Below, in pieces: positions 25,200 to 35,542 of a stretch of 64,000 bases of DNA (position 1 is its first letter; every line of letters starts with the position of its first letter). The stretch is taken from positions 6,254,001 to 6,318,000 of the forward strand of contig JAQISU010000169.1 in the NCBI GenBank assembly GCA_029339505.1, read 5' to 3'. A program made the translations under genes and the position numbers. The DNA comes from Unio delphinus. Its lineage: Eukaryota; Mollusca; Bivalvia; Unionida; Unionidae. A model generated the notes under the pieces. That model saw only the letters and a list, made by a program, of their open reading frames with translations. It did not search any database and was not told the origin of the DNA.

Positions 25200-25810
25200 A
25201 CTGAATTTATATGGATTTTATGAAGGCTTTCGAAAACGTTACTCACAAATATTTCCTGTGTAAACTCAAATCACATGGATCAGTACTTTCTCTAATACTA
25301 TTTGCAATCTTTGTTAATGGGTTGCCTGTTTGTATAGCTTCTGATGTAATCTTATTAGCTGATGACACCAAAAGCTTTATACATATATCCAATCTGAAGA
25401 AGTCGCAGACATCATCCACACGATCTGGACAATTTTGTTTGACTGGAGTGCAAAATGAGCCCTACGTTTCCAGAAATACAAGATAAGCAATAAACAAAAG
25501 GTATGTGACGAACCGCTTTACACTATCATCAAGTATGATAGAGACATGACTGATTTAGAAGTAGCAGACATTGGTGTTAATGTTGACAGACATTGAGCGT
25601 TTTGACATTCAGATTCAGGTAAAAAAAAAATGTCAGTAAGACAGTCGGCATTATAAGACTATCGCTCATCTCACTAAAATCTCAATCAATAGGTCTGCTA
25701 TTCAAAGCTCTCATCAGACTTCACTTAGAATATACCAACAGTGTGTGGAGTCGATATAAAAAGAAAGAAATCGAATCAACATAATATATTATTCCGTTAC
25801 GTGCGAAGGA
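25200..25810 (+). mobile_element. LINE reverse transcriptase fragment
   Basis: DFMKAFENVTHKYFLCKL (first catalytic block), SVLSLILFAIFVNGLP, and ILLADDTKSFI (ADD block) lie at 25211-25400. A thumb-like LFKALIRLHLEYTNSVWSRY follows at about 25690-25760 after frame changes. The PQG block is deleted between the first two. Short dead copy, sense to the receptor. Confidence 0.78.
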
Positions 25811-27050
25811 TATGTTTTTACAATCAAGATTTGCTTTACTAGTGTCATAAATATATATTTAAAAAACCATTATTTTTAAGATGCAAGATCCTTTTGTAAG
25901 AAAAGAAATTCTTCGCAAAAACGTTATTCTAGGAAAATGATATATTTTATATTTTTATCAGCAAGAATCGTTACATTGTACTATATAATAGGTTATGCCA
26001 TCACATTGTACACAAAACCAAATAGTTTTTAGTTTATTTAAATATAGTTTCTGCGAAGCTACAGCTCACCTAAGACATGTAACAGCTATGCGAGATTTTT
26101 TAGTTCTCTTAACAAGCGTTTATTCAGAAGCAATAATACAAGACCATATAGAATAAAGATTGAAATTATTTATTTGTCAATTACCGTAAGTACGAGAACA
26201 GATGAACATGCAATTTCTGAATGTCGATACAACTTCATAGACATAAACGAACAATATATTTAAATCTTTTTTAGAATTAAGTTCTTAACGTATAAGAAAC
26301 GAGTTACTAAAGTCAAGCCATAAAATTAGGTGATGGTGAAGTCTTAACTGTCGGGTGCTGCAGGTGGTACGTATCGTAAAGTGAAGGTGAGACGCAATGT
26401 TTGTCTTATATTGAGGAAGATAAACGGTAACGTAGCGACGTAACGCCACAGAATTATAAACTTTATTTTTCACACAATTAATTTAGCCGTCATGATCTCT
26501 AGCCTTAACTTAGTTTAACCGCAGTGATAATTCAACGAAGGTGAAACCGTATCAACGGTAGCAGAAATCACCTCATAAATAATAAATACATTCTGGGATT
26601 TCTCAGAAATGTCAAGTAAGCATATTAAATTTCATAAGAAACTAACCACTGCAACTTAGCTATGTTGATCTAAGATAGCTTGGGACATTAAAAATTAAAT
26701 GAGTATAATATCACCCAATGTAGTACTTCCAGCTATTCCTAAGGCTGATAAGATAGCAGTGAAGCTCTTTGGTACAATTTATATCTATAGCAAAAGGTCA
26801 TGAAAAAGTTCGATATGGTGACATATGTACCTCAACTAGGATACATCTTTCTGCATTTGGTATATTTTTCCAAACGTCACAAGCATTTTTTCAATGCCAT
26901 TATCAATTTCGTCGTTGATAGTGCTGGTACCATTACGGTGCGTGCACACCTGAAATCCACCGTATACTACTTTGAAATCCATCATTGTCACGATTCAACG
27001 TCATAATGAAATGCGCATTAAGAACAACATCTGCTTTAACTCTGGAGTGA
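25810..27050. other. Intron 5 segment, nothing recognised
   Basis: AT-rich. ORFs at 26285-26473 and 26800-27006 have no motif. Confidence 0.55.
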
Positions 27051-27360
27051 CCACCCCGGTGACCTAGTGGTTAGAGAGGGAGGTCGTGGGTTCGTACCCC
27101 GGGAGAGTCATACCAAAGACTTTCAAAAATGGCACTAACAGTTGCCTCGCTATGCGCTCAGCATTAAGAGGTTAGTGTTAGGACTTGTCGGTCTGGTGTT
27201 AGGATAATAGGACTGGCTGGGACATCATGCTACATATCTGCGGTATGATGCTCCAGTGCAAGACATCACTATAAACCGTCACAATGCAGACATAGTAGAG
27301 ACTGTATTATTGTTTTTATAGCTACGTTAAAAATCATAATCACACACACACATACACAGA

Positions 27361-27399
<39 letters not shown>

Positions 27400-27400
27400 C
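27051..27400 (+). mobile_element. SINE-B copy 3 with (CA)n tail
   Basis: Same body as copies 1 and 2. The tRNA-like head has lost about 17 bp between A-box (GTGACCTAGTGGTTAG) and B-box (GTGGGTTCGTACCCCGG). The tail expands into (CA)n at 27340-27398. Confidence 0.88.
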
Positions 27401-28860
27401 CTCCGGCGTGGCCAAGAGTTTGCGACGCCAATGTGATTCCAGGAATTGAGTTAACAGCTGTCGAGCGTATTTATCTGGTTTATGTAAGTGTGGTATAATT
27501 GCTACTTGATTTTCTAAATCGCCACAGCGTGTATGAAATTTAAGTTCAGATATTTTTTATCGCTGTGCTTCTTCATCTCATCAGCTTTAGGAGCAATAAT
27601 AGATGCAATACATTATTGTTCATCCCAATAATGGTTTTGTTCATTCTTAATACGACGACCGCTTCGTTCGAACTCATCTAAAACATGCAAGTATGTCAGC
27701 TGTTCTTGCACATCATGTTATTTGTATGTTACGCTCATGTGAAAATTGGTTTAGTTGTTGTACCGTTGAATTTATGCTGACCATCGGTGGTGGATTGCCA
27801 ATCGATAGTGGACTTGGTTGATCCAATGCAACGATGGGTCTCCACAAGTCAAGTATGTCATCTGGGTATTTGCATTCCATGTTGTTGTGCGATTTGCTTT
27901 AGTTGATGCACGATTGGAATGATTATATAAGTGAAATACCTTCTCTAATTAAAACATATGTTGATAACTTGTTTTAATTTTTGTACTCACTTCAATCTTA
28001 GCTATTATTTCGTTTACTAATATATCTGTTGTGTTTATTTTTATATCTGAATTAGTTTTTTGTTGTTGCATTAATCTCGGTTGTTTGTGCCAATCTCTGA
28101 CGTCGCTCATGTTAATATTAACATGGTGGGCATAGCTGATTATGTGATTTGACTAGGATGCCTCATTTAAGACGTGGTCGACCAACGGGGCCAATACTTA
28201 CTATCAGGAAATGTGTTATACAGTATGCGTAATGACATCTTCTGTTGCAGGGTTCACATTTTTCCAAAGCATACAGCTTTGCATTTGTTGCGTTCCAATG
28301 TCATTGAGGTGTTTTTTAATATAGGTAAAAGTTTATTCAATTGGAAAAACAACATCGCTGGGCACATAAGGATGTACACAACTTTTTCGTTTCAACAGAT
28401 CATGTATGGATGCCACTCGCAGATGTTTTATCTCCTCCTTTACTTTAACTGGTACACAAATATTGAGGCTAGGCGGTTAGGAAACCTTACACAGTCCATT
28501 AAACGACTCATTTTATTTGACATTTTAAATCAGCCGTTCTCAAATAAAAGACTTGTTATTTTTTGAAACAATATAAAAATTTGCAAACGTTTATGTAATT
28601 CATTTGCAAACGGAGATAAAAAAAAATCGAACTTACTATCAGCCCATCGTAACTCAAAATGACCCACCACTGAGAATCACACCAACTCGAGTACGACCAC
28701 ACTGTGTACGTACGTTTGTATGCACTAACATCAAATGTCTTGGAACGTTGGTAAATTTCCTCAATAGTTCTTGCTTCGTTGCTGTTAGTAATGACCTCTG
28801 AAAATTGTCTATGGTGCTCTTGCGTCGCTCATCTTCTACGTCGTTATGCCACATTTCATA
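27400..28860 (-). pseudogene. Decayed coding stretch of unknown origin
   Basis: Several closely packed minus-strand reading pieces. 28654-28854 is 66 aa and basic. 27949-28110 is 53 aa, with MSDVRDWHKQPRLMQQQKTN. 27713-27880 is 55 aa, with ILDLWRPIVALDQPSPLSIG. Broken pieces continue to 27401, including KPDKYARQLLTQFLESHWRR. The small-ORF spacing and protein-like composition suggest a virus- or transposon-derived block rather than intron noise. I do not recognise the family. Confidence that it was once coding is moderate; identity unknown. Confidence 0.4.
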
Positions 28861-29230
28861 TATATATACTGAATATTGGTGAGTTCAGATTCAATTATTA
28901 TATTAATACCCAAAAACATGTTTTATTGATTTGCTCTTGAATATCTTCATTTTTACAGCTGAAACATTCGCTCAAATCGTCTTCATTTGAATAATTTGCT
29001 TTATAGTGATTTACTCAGCTTCAGGTACTCAATTTTTTCTTGCTCTATATTATATCATCTTTGTTCTGCTCAAAAGCTTGGCCTGTTTCATTAAGTTCCA
29101 TTTCTAAGATCATTCTTAAGTTAATAATTTTTTTTAGTGTGCAACGATTATGTCTCTGAAAGCTCAAACATCTTTGTGCTGCATTTTTTGGTAAATCTGC
29201 ATTCAAAAATGTCGATATATCTTTTTGCAG

Positions 29231-29336
29231 TCGGCTGATTCTCGCTTCGGCCGGTCCAGACATGCTGTACATGTTAAAGTTCCTTCAGATTCAGGTGTAC
29301 GCTTCCGTCACTTTGGTTTTGATATTTGCCCCAAAA
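29231..29336 (+). CDS. Receptor exon 6: ECL3 and TM7
   Basis: Acceptor CTTTTTGCAG; donor CCAAAA then GTAAGT. Phase 2 in, phase 0 out. Encodes RLILASAGPDMLYMLKFLQI and VYASVTLVLIFAPK, matching the class C TM7 pattern (Pro-Asp, Phe-Leu-Gln, Leu-Ile-Phe-x-Pro-Lys). It is 12.3 kb from the previous exon, and phase agreement supports the join. Confidence 0.9.
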
Positions 29337-29358
29337 GTAAGTCCCATTTAACATGCAG

Positions 29359-29361
<3 letters not shown>

Positions 29362-29448
<87 letters not shown>
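29362..29448 (+). repeat. (GA)n microsatellite in intron 6
   Basis: Pure GA run only 26 bp downstream of the TM7 exon donor. The rest of intron 6 is featureless. Confidence 0.95.
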
Positions 29449-29456
<8 letters not shown>

Positions 29457-29942
29457 AAAACAATTCTGCTACATGGACATGCTAATATCTGTACTATTAG
29501 GCTACCTTGAACCAGTGAGTTAGAGTATCAGTCATTTGACAATTCGGTCATCTGTACTTATCGTTTCGTTAAGTGTCGTAACAACCGTACGATTTTCTCT
29601 CCGCAATCACGAAATAAGTTCATAATTTGAAGATGCGTGCAGCACATCTGAAAATCATCCTGCCTGGACTAAAACACGTGTTTCGCAGTGATTCTGTCAT
29701 TATTAAAATGTCGAATTATATACATAGATGTAACGTATTTTTAAACGTTCAAAGAATTGAATCAGTTCAAGGAAACACAGGGAAAGTGGAAAATGTTAAA
29801 TAGTTACAGCTACATGAGCTAAGCATTATACCAGCAAATAATATTAATTCCATTTTTTTCAAAAGTTGTTCGTGTCTTTCCATGTCTATGTGTGTTTTAA
29901 ACCCAGAATTATACGATTTATTTATATATCATAATGAAACAG

Positions 29943-30125
29943 TTCAGGGCAATATACAAGAAAGTAGAGATGACAGGTTCAGTGACACACGCAACACCGG
30001 CAACTGCAAACAACACCATTATCACCATAACAGGGAGGGTAATAAAATCCAAAGTCTTTCCACAACAGGATACTATTGGGGAGAAAGAGATGTGCAGCGT
30101 TGGAGTACAGACGTCAATGGAATAA
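29943..30125 (+). CDS. Receptor exon 7: cytoplasmic tail and stop
   Basis: Acceptor ATGAAACAG then TTCAGG, phase 0. Begins FRAIYKKVEMTGSVTHATPA, continuing the class C junction after FAPK. It contains a Thr-rich segment and EKEMCSVGVQTSM, ending at TAA 30123-30125. AATAAA overlaps the stop (30122-30127). The tail is short for GPR158-type receptors, so an alternative splice to a further exon (an acceptor-like site precedes 31549) cannot be excluded. Confidence 0.78.
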   Translation, partial: FRAIYKKVEMTGSVTHATPATANNTIITITGRVIKSKVFPQQDTIGEKEMCSVGVQTSME

Positions 30126-33100
30126 ACAGGTACATGGGTCCAGTTGTTATGAACTTATCGATGTTTCTGTAATGTGATTTGATTTAAAAGTCACGTGATA
30201 TTGATATGACATTTATTACATATCGGTAAATTCTTGGGAATATTTTCCGTTTAAATTCGGTTTCCGGTGCACATTATTTGAAGTTTTATATATATCAACT
30301 AATTACAACATTATAATACCAACAATATGCAACCCCTCCCTGGTTACTTCAGACAAAAACTCAAGTCCAGATAAAATATTTGATTAGAAGTAAATACGAT
30401 TTCATTACACAGTCCTTCCTGCATTATAAAACTCACTTAAGTCGCCAAACAGTGCAAATCCAGACTTTATTTTTACGAGCCACTCTACATTCATAATTTA
30501 TTTCAAATGTTTAACTTCACTGATACCTACTTCACACTTTCGGTGATCTTGAAACCGCAAATTACAATAATGATCATCTTTGAAGTTTTTCAATGTAGCT
30601 CAACTCGTGTAGATTTTGTTGTTGCACCACTGAAAAATATATTCGTTAATGCTGATTCATAATCAAGCAATATTTATTTGTTAAACAATTATTTATTTTT
30701 TATTTTTGTTTGTTTGCTCTTCAACTTTCAAAAGATACACGTATTTCCATGCAATGCATAACAGATCGGGGCATTCCATTTTTATGCCCTATCTTTGCCC
30801 ACATCCACTTAAACATGAGACATATTTGCCAATGTATTTGAAACAACATTTCTTTCAATCTTCACCTGAAAAAGTTCAATGATGAACTTGATAACCCTCA
30901 TATTGAGCTTATATTATTAGCGTTATGGACCTTCACGAAACTTCTCGAATGGCTTGTGAAAACTCAACAATATTTTTTTAGTTGATACACAGTAAATGAA
31001 CACTACAGCTTCATTTTACGTCCGTTTATATAGAATTTGGGTATGAGCAGACTTAACCATATTTTAGAAAATTTTAGTTCGCTAACTTCTTAGAAAAGAA
31101 TATTTATATTGCTTGTATGATTCTCTTTTTTGCTCTGAAACTTTATTTTAATCAATCTAATTGATGGTTAGCACATCTGGACCACGTTAATTTAGAGTTA
31201 TCATTCTTGATGGGATTGTAGTCAAATAAATCATCACACAATTTGCTCGAGTCTAACAAAAGATTAAATGCGAAACATCATTTCACCAAGTAATTATGCG
31301 GCAAACTTGATGACAAGAATGATTTCGACAATATTTTACTGTTATTGTTCTCCATCGACTTTAACGTGTATAACTTTCAATTATAAAACAGGGTGGCTAA
31401 ATTTTCCCTCTGAATATTTCGCTATTTATAATGGAGAGTGTGAGTATATTTACACGATCGTCTCGCGCAAATCTAGCATCTGCCTATTTCTTATTTTTTT
31501 GTTGTTGAAATAATAGATCATTTTTATCGGTTGTTTTTATATTTCAGGTATACCAGAGATTGGACAAGATGTAACGAAATGTTGAAGGATATTGTCCTCA
31601 GCGACTGTTCAACATAAAATTATCTTTTCTTCTTTCTTGACGTACAGTGATGTCTCAGTCGACTGATTGGTCGATGGAGAGAAAAGAAATGTGAAATTCT
31701 GAATAAATATAGGAACTTGCAAAGAATGAAGACTATAGTGATGTTGACTACACACGACGCACCAGAGTTATAATATCATACAACGAAACCACTTTACTAA
31801 TTGATTGTCGGTTACATCAATTGAAGACTGGAACAAAATGGAAGACGCTGTAAATTTTTTTAAATTTTAGATCCGCAAAAAAATTGTTTTAGTTTTCACG
31901 TTACACATGCAGATGTACTAAACCATTATATAACAAACATGTATAAGTACTGTTGCTATCATAGGTATGCAGTATTACTGGTACACCGGTTTACAACAGT
32001 ATTTATTTCCGGTGGTACCTACTACGTTACATTTCACAGCACCCGTACTTCGGTAGTTTATGTCAGCACGGAATGTAAGAAAATCTCAAAGTAATGTTTG
32101 TTTTCGTTATGTACTAGCATATGATGATGTAAGTACATGCATTACTTTGTAAGTACCAGAATGTTCATAATATTTTCAGGAAAGCAGTTGTTCTGTCTCA
32201 ACTTTACACGAATATTCAATCTATACAACATCTAACTTAAACTTTCGTTTACTTTCTAACCAACGTTAGTACTTAAAGCATGCAATAAGTATTCTAATTA
32301 AATCATTCATTATGTTCGTCATGTCGGCCTCTTCATAAGTCTGATAGTTAAAAAAACCAGAACATTACAAAACCATGCTGAATAATTTTTCCAATTATGA
32401 CTTTGTAAGGCATAGTTCATTGTAGTTGAAAAATTCATACAGGTCTTGTTTGAAAGGATTGATGAGAGGAAGTACATACATACATACATACACACATACA
32501 TACATACATACATACATACATACATACATACATACATACATACATACATACATACATACATACATACATACATACATACATACATACATACATACATGGC
32601 ATGCTATTTTGTAATCGATTAAATACCAATGATATTTCACAAACTGACATCACCAGCCACACTTGCCCAGTTTCGCTAATTCTGTCAGAATACCATGCAA
32701 CATTCTGATCTTCATATTTTCACTGATTCACCATTGTCAAATTTTAGTTTGAACTTTTCCTGAAATTTCTGTCTACACGTGGAAAATAAATGAGTTTCAA
32801 TGTAGCGAATATTTGTCTCATTAATTTACTTTGCGAATTCAAATAGTTAATGTGATTTAACATGTTGTTCTGGTTATTTTAAAAGTTAATTTATATACGA
32901 TAAAGTGTTTAGCATTTTCATTGTGAATTAAACTAGCCTTGTATGCAAATACATTGAAATTATAATTACTGTTGTTCCAAAATCACATTTGACTTTCTGT
33001 TTATATCATATACTAAACCTTTTCATTTTTGTCCGTTATAATGCCATATTAACAGCACACAGAACAATGTTACTACCAGTATTGACTTTGGCATAACACA

Positions 33101-33234
33101 TACGCCATTAGTGGGATAATCTAGCCACATCTCAAAGAAAACCAAACGATAAATACCTTTGATCCCTAAAGACCAACTGAAAGCCTACAATAACGTAAAT
33201 TGGCATGCCAGTGCCAGGTGACCAGTCTGCCTAC
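30126..33234. other. Region between receptor stop and viral element
   Basis: Mostly featureless AT-rich DNA, with a (CATA)n array at 32472-32597. An acceptor-like TTTATATTTCAG near 31548 is followed by about 70 bp open in one frame; it could be 3' UTR or an alternative last exon, but nothing proves it. Confidence 0.5.
32472..32597 (+). repeat. (CATA)n microsatellite
   Basis: About 31 CATA units with one CACA variant. All ORFs through it are artefacts. Confidence 0.97.
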
Positions 33235-33239
33235 ACTCC
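33235..33239 (+). repeat. Target-site duplication, left (ACTCC)
   Basis: ACTCC immediately precedes the left TIR and is repeated at 46900-46904 immediately after the right TIR, as expected for an RVE-type integrase making a staggered cut. Confidence 0.85.
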
Positions 33240-33372
33240 AGCAGCAAAGAGGGTGGACAGACCGAAACTATTTCAAGCAAACCGAAACCAATTCAGGCAG
33301 ACAAAAAAAGAGAAATGGTTTCGGTTTGTCACGCTACAGACCCGGCACCGATGTCGCTGCGGAGATGAATTG
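33240..33372 (+). repeat. Left terminal inverted repeat
   Basis: Pairs with 46766-46899 in inverse orientation over about 133 bp with roughly seven differences. Contains GAGGGTGGACAGACCGAAAC, GAAATGGTTTCGGTTTGTCA and CGCTGCGGAGATGAATTG. The outer end is AG, as in Polintons. Confidence 0.95.
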
Positions 33373-33407
33373 TTATGGTAAAACTCTTTACGATTTCAAC
33401 CGAATAT

Positions 33408-34064
33408 TTAATCAAGTCCAATACGATATCTTGATCTAGAATCATGCACATTTATCGTTACAAATCCATGTGGAATTGACTGAGCGTGACTAAAAAAAAT
33501 TCTAAAGATATTATAATCCATATCTCCGCCGCACCAAGTTTGCCAAATATTTCGTAGCGTATGTGTGTCAACTCCGTTGAAAACAGCAAAAATATTGCAG
33601 TTATCTCTGATCACTTTTGGCATTTGAGTGTATCGTTAAGTGACATATACATGTATCGCATCGGTATTTTTATGCGTACCTCTGGAAAATATCCTAGCGG
33701 GATTCTTTTGATTGTCTAACATGACATCATCATATACGACTAAATTGTTAATACTTCCATCAATATCATCAATGCTCGGTGCTTCCTCGATATCGGTTAT
33801 AAACTTAATAATATCCTCATCGATTTCCGATTTTGCTTTCTCGTTAAAATCCTTTAACACCTCGTAACATCGCTGATCGTCTACACTTGGGGCTATTAAA
33901 TACAACTTATCCCATTTCATTCATCTCGTCATTAAATTAAGTAGCAGTTGTGTCTTGCCACTTCCAGATGGTCCGATTATAATCATGCGAATAGAATTTG
34001 GTAGCGCTGCATGATGCTTAACTGGTTCTCGTGTTTTTGTCGCCAAAAAATCAATTACATTCAT
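33408..34064 (-). pseudogene. A32/FtsK-HerA-type genome-packaging ATPase, two stops
   Basis: DNA-pumping ATPase that would fill the capsid. The start ATG at 34062-34064 gives about 219 codons, near the family size. Walker A GPSGSGKT lies at 33951-33974. Walker B NLVVYDDV lies near 33740-33763, followed by RGTHKN, the usual sensor-like element after Walker B in A32-type ATPases. In-frame TGA at 33921-33923 and TAA at 33636-33638 interrupt it; the reading frame is otherwise preserved to the stop at 33408. Its start is 17 bp from the divergent PLA2 gene start (34082), so the two probably share a promoter. Confidence 0.85.
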
Positions 34065-34081
34065 GTTATTATAAATATATT

Positions 34082-34609
34082 ATGGATCTAATATATTGTG
34101 TGAAATGTAAGAAGCGTACTGGCAAAGATGACTTGACGCTTACAACTAAAAATAACAGATCAGCACTTCCTGGCAAGTGTGTACAATGTGGTACAAAACA
34201 AATTAGATTTGTTTCAATGAAATCTGCAGATAATTTGAAGAAAAAAAAACGAGGAGTTGATATTGCAGCCAAATTAGTAAAACTCCCAGGAACACCATGG
34301 GCAAAATATCCGCGAGAAAAACACCTTCCAGGATATAGTTATTGTGGACCCGGATCCAGACTGGATATCAGACTCGATGATCAAAACCAACCCCGACCCG
34401 GTGAAAACCCAATAAACGCCATTGATAAGGCGTGTCATGCTCATGATGTTGCTTATAAAAGCAGTAATCTGCAAACCAGAAATATCGCAGATGTAAAATT
34501 GATTCATGCGTTGAATTCTATCACTGATAAATCCTTCAAGGAAAAATTGGCTTCATGGTTGATAAAATCGGCGATGAAAAGTAAATTGATGTTGGGTGCT
34601 GGTAATTAA
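34082..34609 (+). CDS. Zinc-ribbon plus phospholipase A2-like virion protein
   Basis: Intact, 175 aa from the ATG at 34082; an upstream in-frame ATG at 34031 lies inside the ATPase gene and is less likely. Residues 6-37 hold two C-x2-C pairs (CVKC and CVQC), a zinc ribbon. A PLA2-like domain follows: the Ca-binding loop YCGPG and the His-Asp centre in DKACHAHDVAYKSS. A parvovirus-type PLA2 domain is known in adintoviruses, where it is thought to help membrane escape during entry. KKKKRG before the domain may be a nuclear signal. It ends 8 bp before the integrase start, sharing its orientation. It is one of the few undamaged genes here. Confidence 0.85.
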   Translation: MDLIYCVKCKKRTGKDDLTLTTKNNRSALPGKCVQCGTKQIRFVSMKSADNLKKKKRGVDIAAKLVKLPGTPWAKYPREKHLPGYSYCGPGSRLDIRLDDQNQPRPGENPINAIDKACHAHDVAYKSSNLQTRNIADVKLIHALNSITDKSFKEKLASWLIKSAMKSKLMLGAGN

Positions 34610-34617
34610 TAACAACA

Positions 34618-35540
34618 TGGAATCTATTTATTATTCTCCAAGAGGATACTGGAGGGGCAAATCAGCAATCAGTAAACTCGCTAGCGCCGCAAAGGTGAAA
34701 AATACAACTGCAGCGGATTGGTAATCCAAACAGGCGATATGGCAAATTTATCTACCACCGCCTAAACAAATTAACTTCTCACATTTTGATGCCAGCGCAC
34801 CTAATGAGGTTCATCAGGCCGATATATTATTTCTGCCGCATGATGGTGTTTATAAGTATGCGCTAACCGTAGTTGATACAAACAAGCAGAACCGCTAAAG
34901 ACAAAATCATCAACTGAAGTAGCTTCTGCGTTTGAAAGGATTTATCGACGAGGTCCTCTGCATTGGCCAAATCTATTACAAGTTGATCCTGGCAAGGAAT
35001 TTTATGGTGCAGTGTTATCAACAATGAAGCATCATAATGTCACCATCAGACGAGGACATACTGCACTACATCGCGATCAGGCGATTGTTGAACGATTTAA
35101 TCGCACACTTGCTGAGCGGTTATTTGGATATCAATACACGAATGAGTTTATTCAGGATAAACGATCTCGTGATTGGGTCAAGAGATTACCAGGCGTAATT
35201 ACCGCGCTGAATAATGAGATTACTCGAACAATTAATATGAAACCTAACAACGCGATTAAAAAAAAGTATATTCCCGTAAAACCGCAAAGTGATTTTTCAA
35301 AATAACCAATACTCGGCAATGTCACTGTTAGATATTTATATGAACCAGGAGAGCTCGAAGGTGGTAAAAAAAAAGAGCTACTGATCCTATTTGGAGTGTT
35401 ACTGCACATAAAATATCTAGCATAACACGATCAACGGGTAGACCGCCAGTCTATAGGTTGGATTCAACTGCTCCTAAGCGCTGATTTACTCTTGAACAAC
35501 TACAAGTGATACCCGAGTATACTCAATTGCCGTCGCGTGG
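34618..35540 (+). pseudogene. RVE (retrovirus-type) integrase, broken
   Basis: DDE integrase that would insert the element and create the ACTCC duplication. The first Asp is in HQADILFLPHD (about 34814-34846), the second in QVDPGKEFYG (about 34978-35007) and the Glu in AIVERFNRTLAERLF (about 35083-35127), the usual D, D-35-E spacing. A C-terminal SH3/chromodomain-like region (LGNVTVRYLYEPG, then GRPPVYRLDS) reaches about 35540. In-frame TAA at 34722-34724, a frame change near 34890 with TAA at 34896-34898, a stop after 35302 and a shift in the A-run at 35367 inactivate it. It meets the oppositely oriented polymerase-helicase tail to tail. Confidence 0.88.
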
Positions 35541-35542
35541 TG

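Larger units (their letters stand above)
5309..30125 (+). other. Class C GPCR gene, GPR158/GPR179/smog-like (7 exons)
   Basis: Seven exons (5309-5644, 13736-13804, 15015-15124, 15834-16048, 16828-16966, 29231-29336, 29943-30125), all with AG/GT boundaries and mutually consistent phases, total 1158 nt (385 residues plus stop). They give the Cys-rich end of an ectodomain, seven membrane segments and a short cytoplasmic tail. The product should be a plasma-membrane receptor. The CMPCARGCETCEDDSPC module followed directly by TM1 is typical of the GPR158/179 group, whose vertebrate members regulate RGS7-Gbeta5 and include a glycine receptor; insect smog is related. The ligand here is unknown. N-terminal exons are not in the window or not recognised. 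The start is therefore unknown. Confidence 0.88.

Noticed and set aside
27340..27400. CRISPR-like or other spaced repeat arrays anywhere in the window
   Set aside because: All arrays are head-to-tail tandem or microsatellite without unique spacers, and the DNA is eukaryotic.
28174..28566. 130-aa plus-strand ORF in intron 5
   Set aside because: No motif, hydrophobic low-information composition; the opposite strand looks more coding-like.
32319..32662. Several MYVC/YIHT-type ORFs
   Set aside because: Pure (CATA)n microsatellite translation.
33234..33240. 6-bp target duplication (ACTCCA) for the viral element
   Set aside because: The extra A on the left is already paired by the terminal T of the right TIR (46899); only 5 bp lie outside both TIRs symmetrically.
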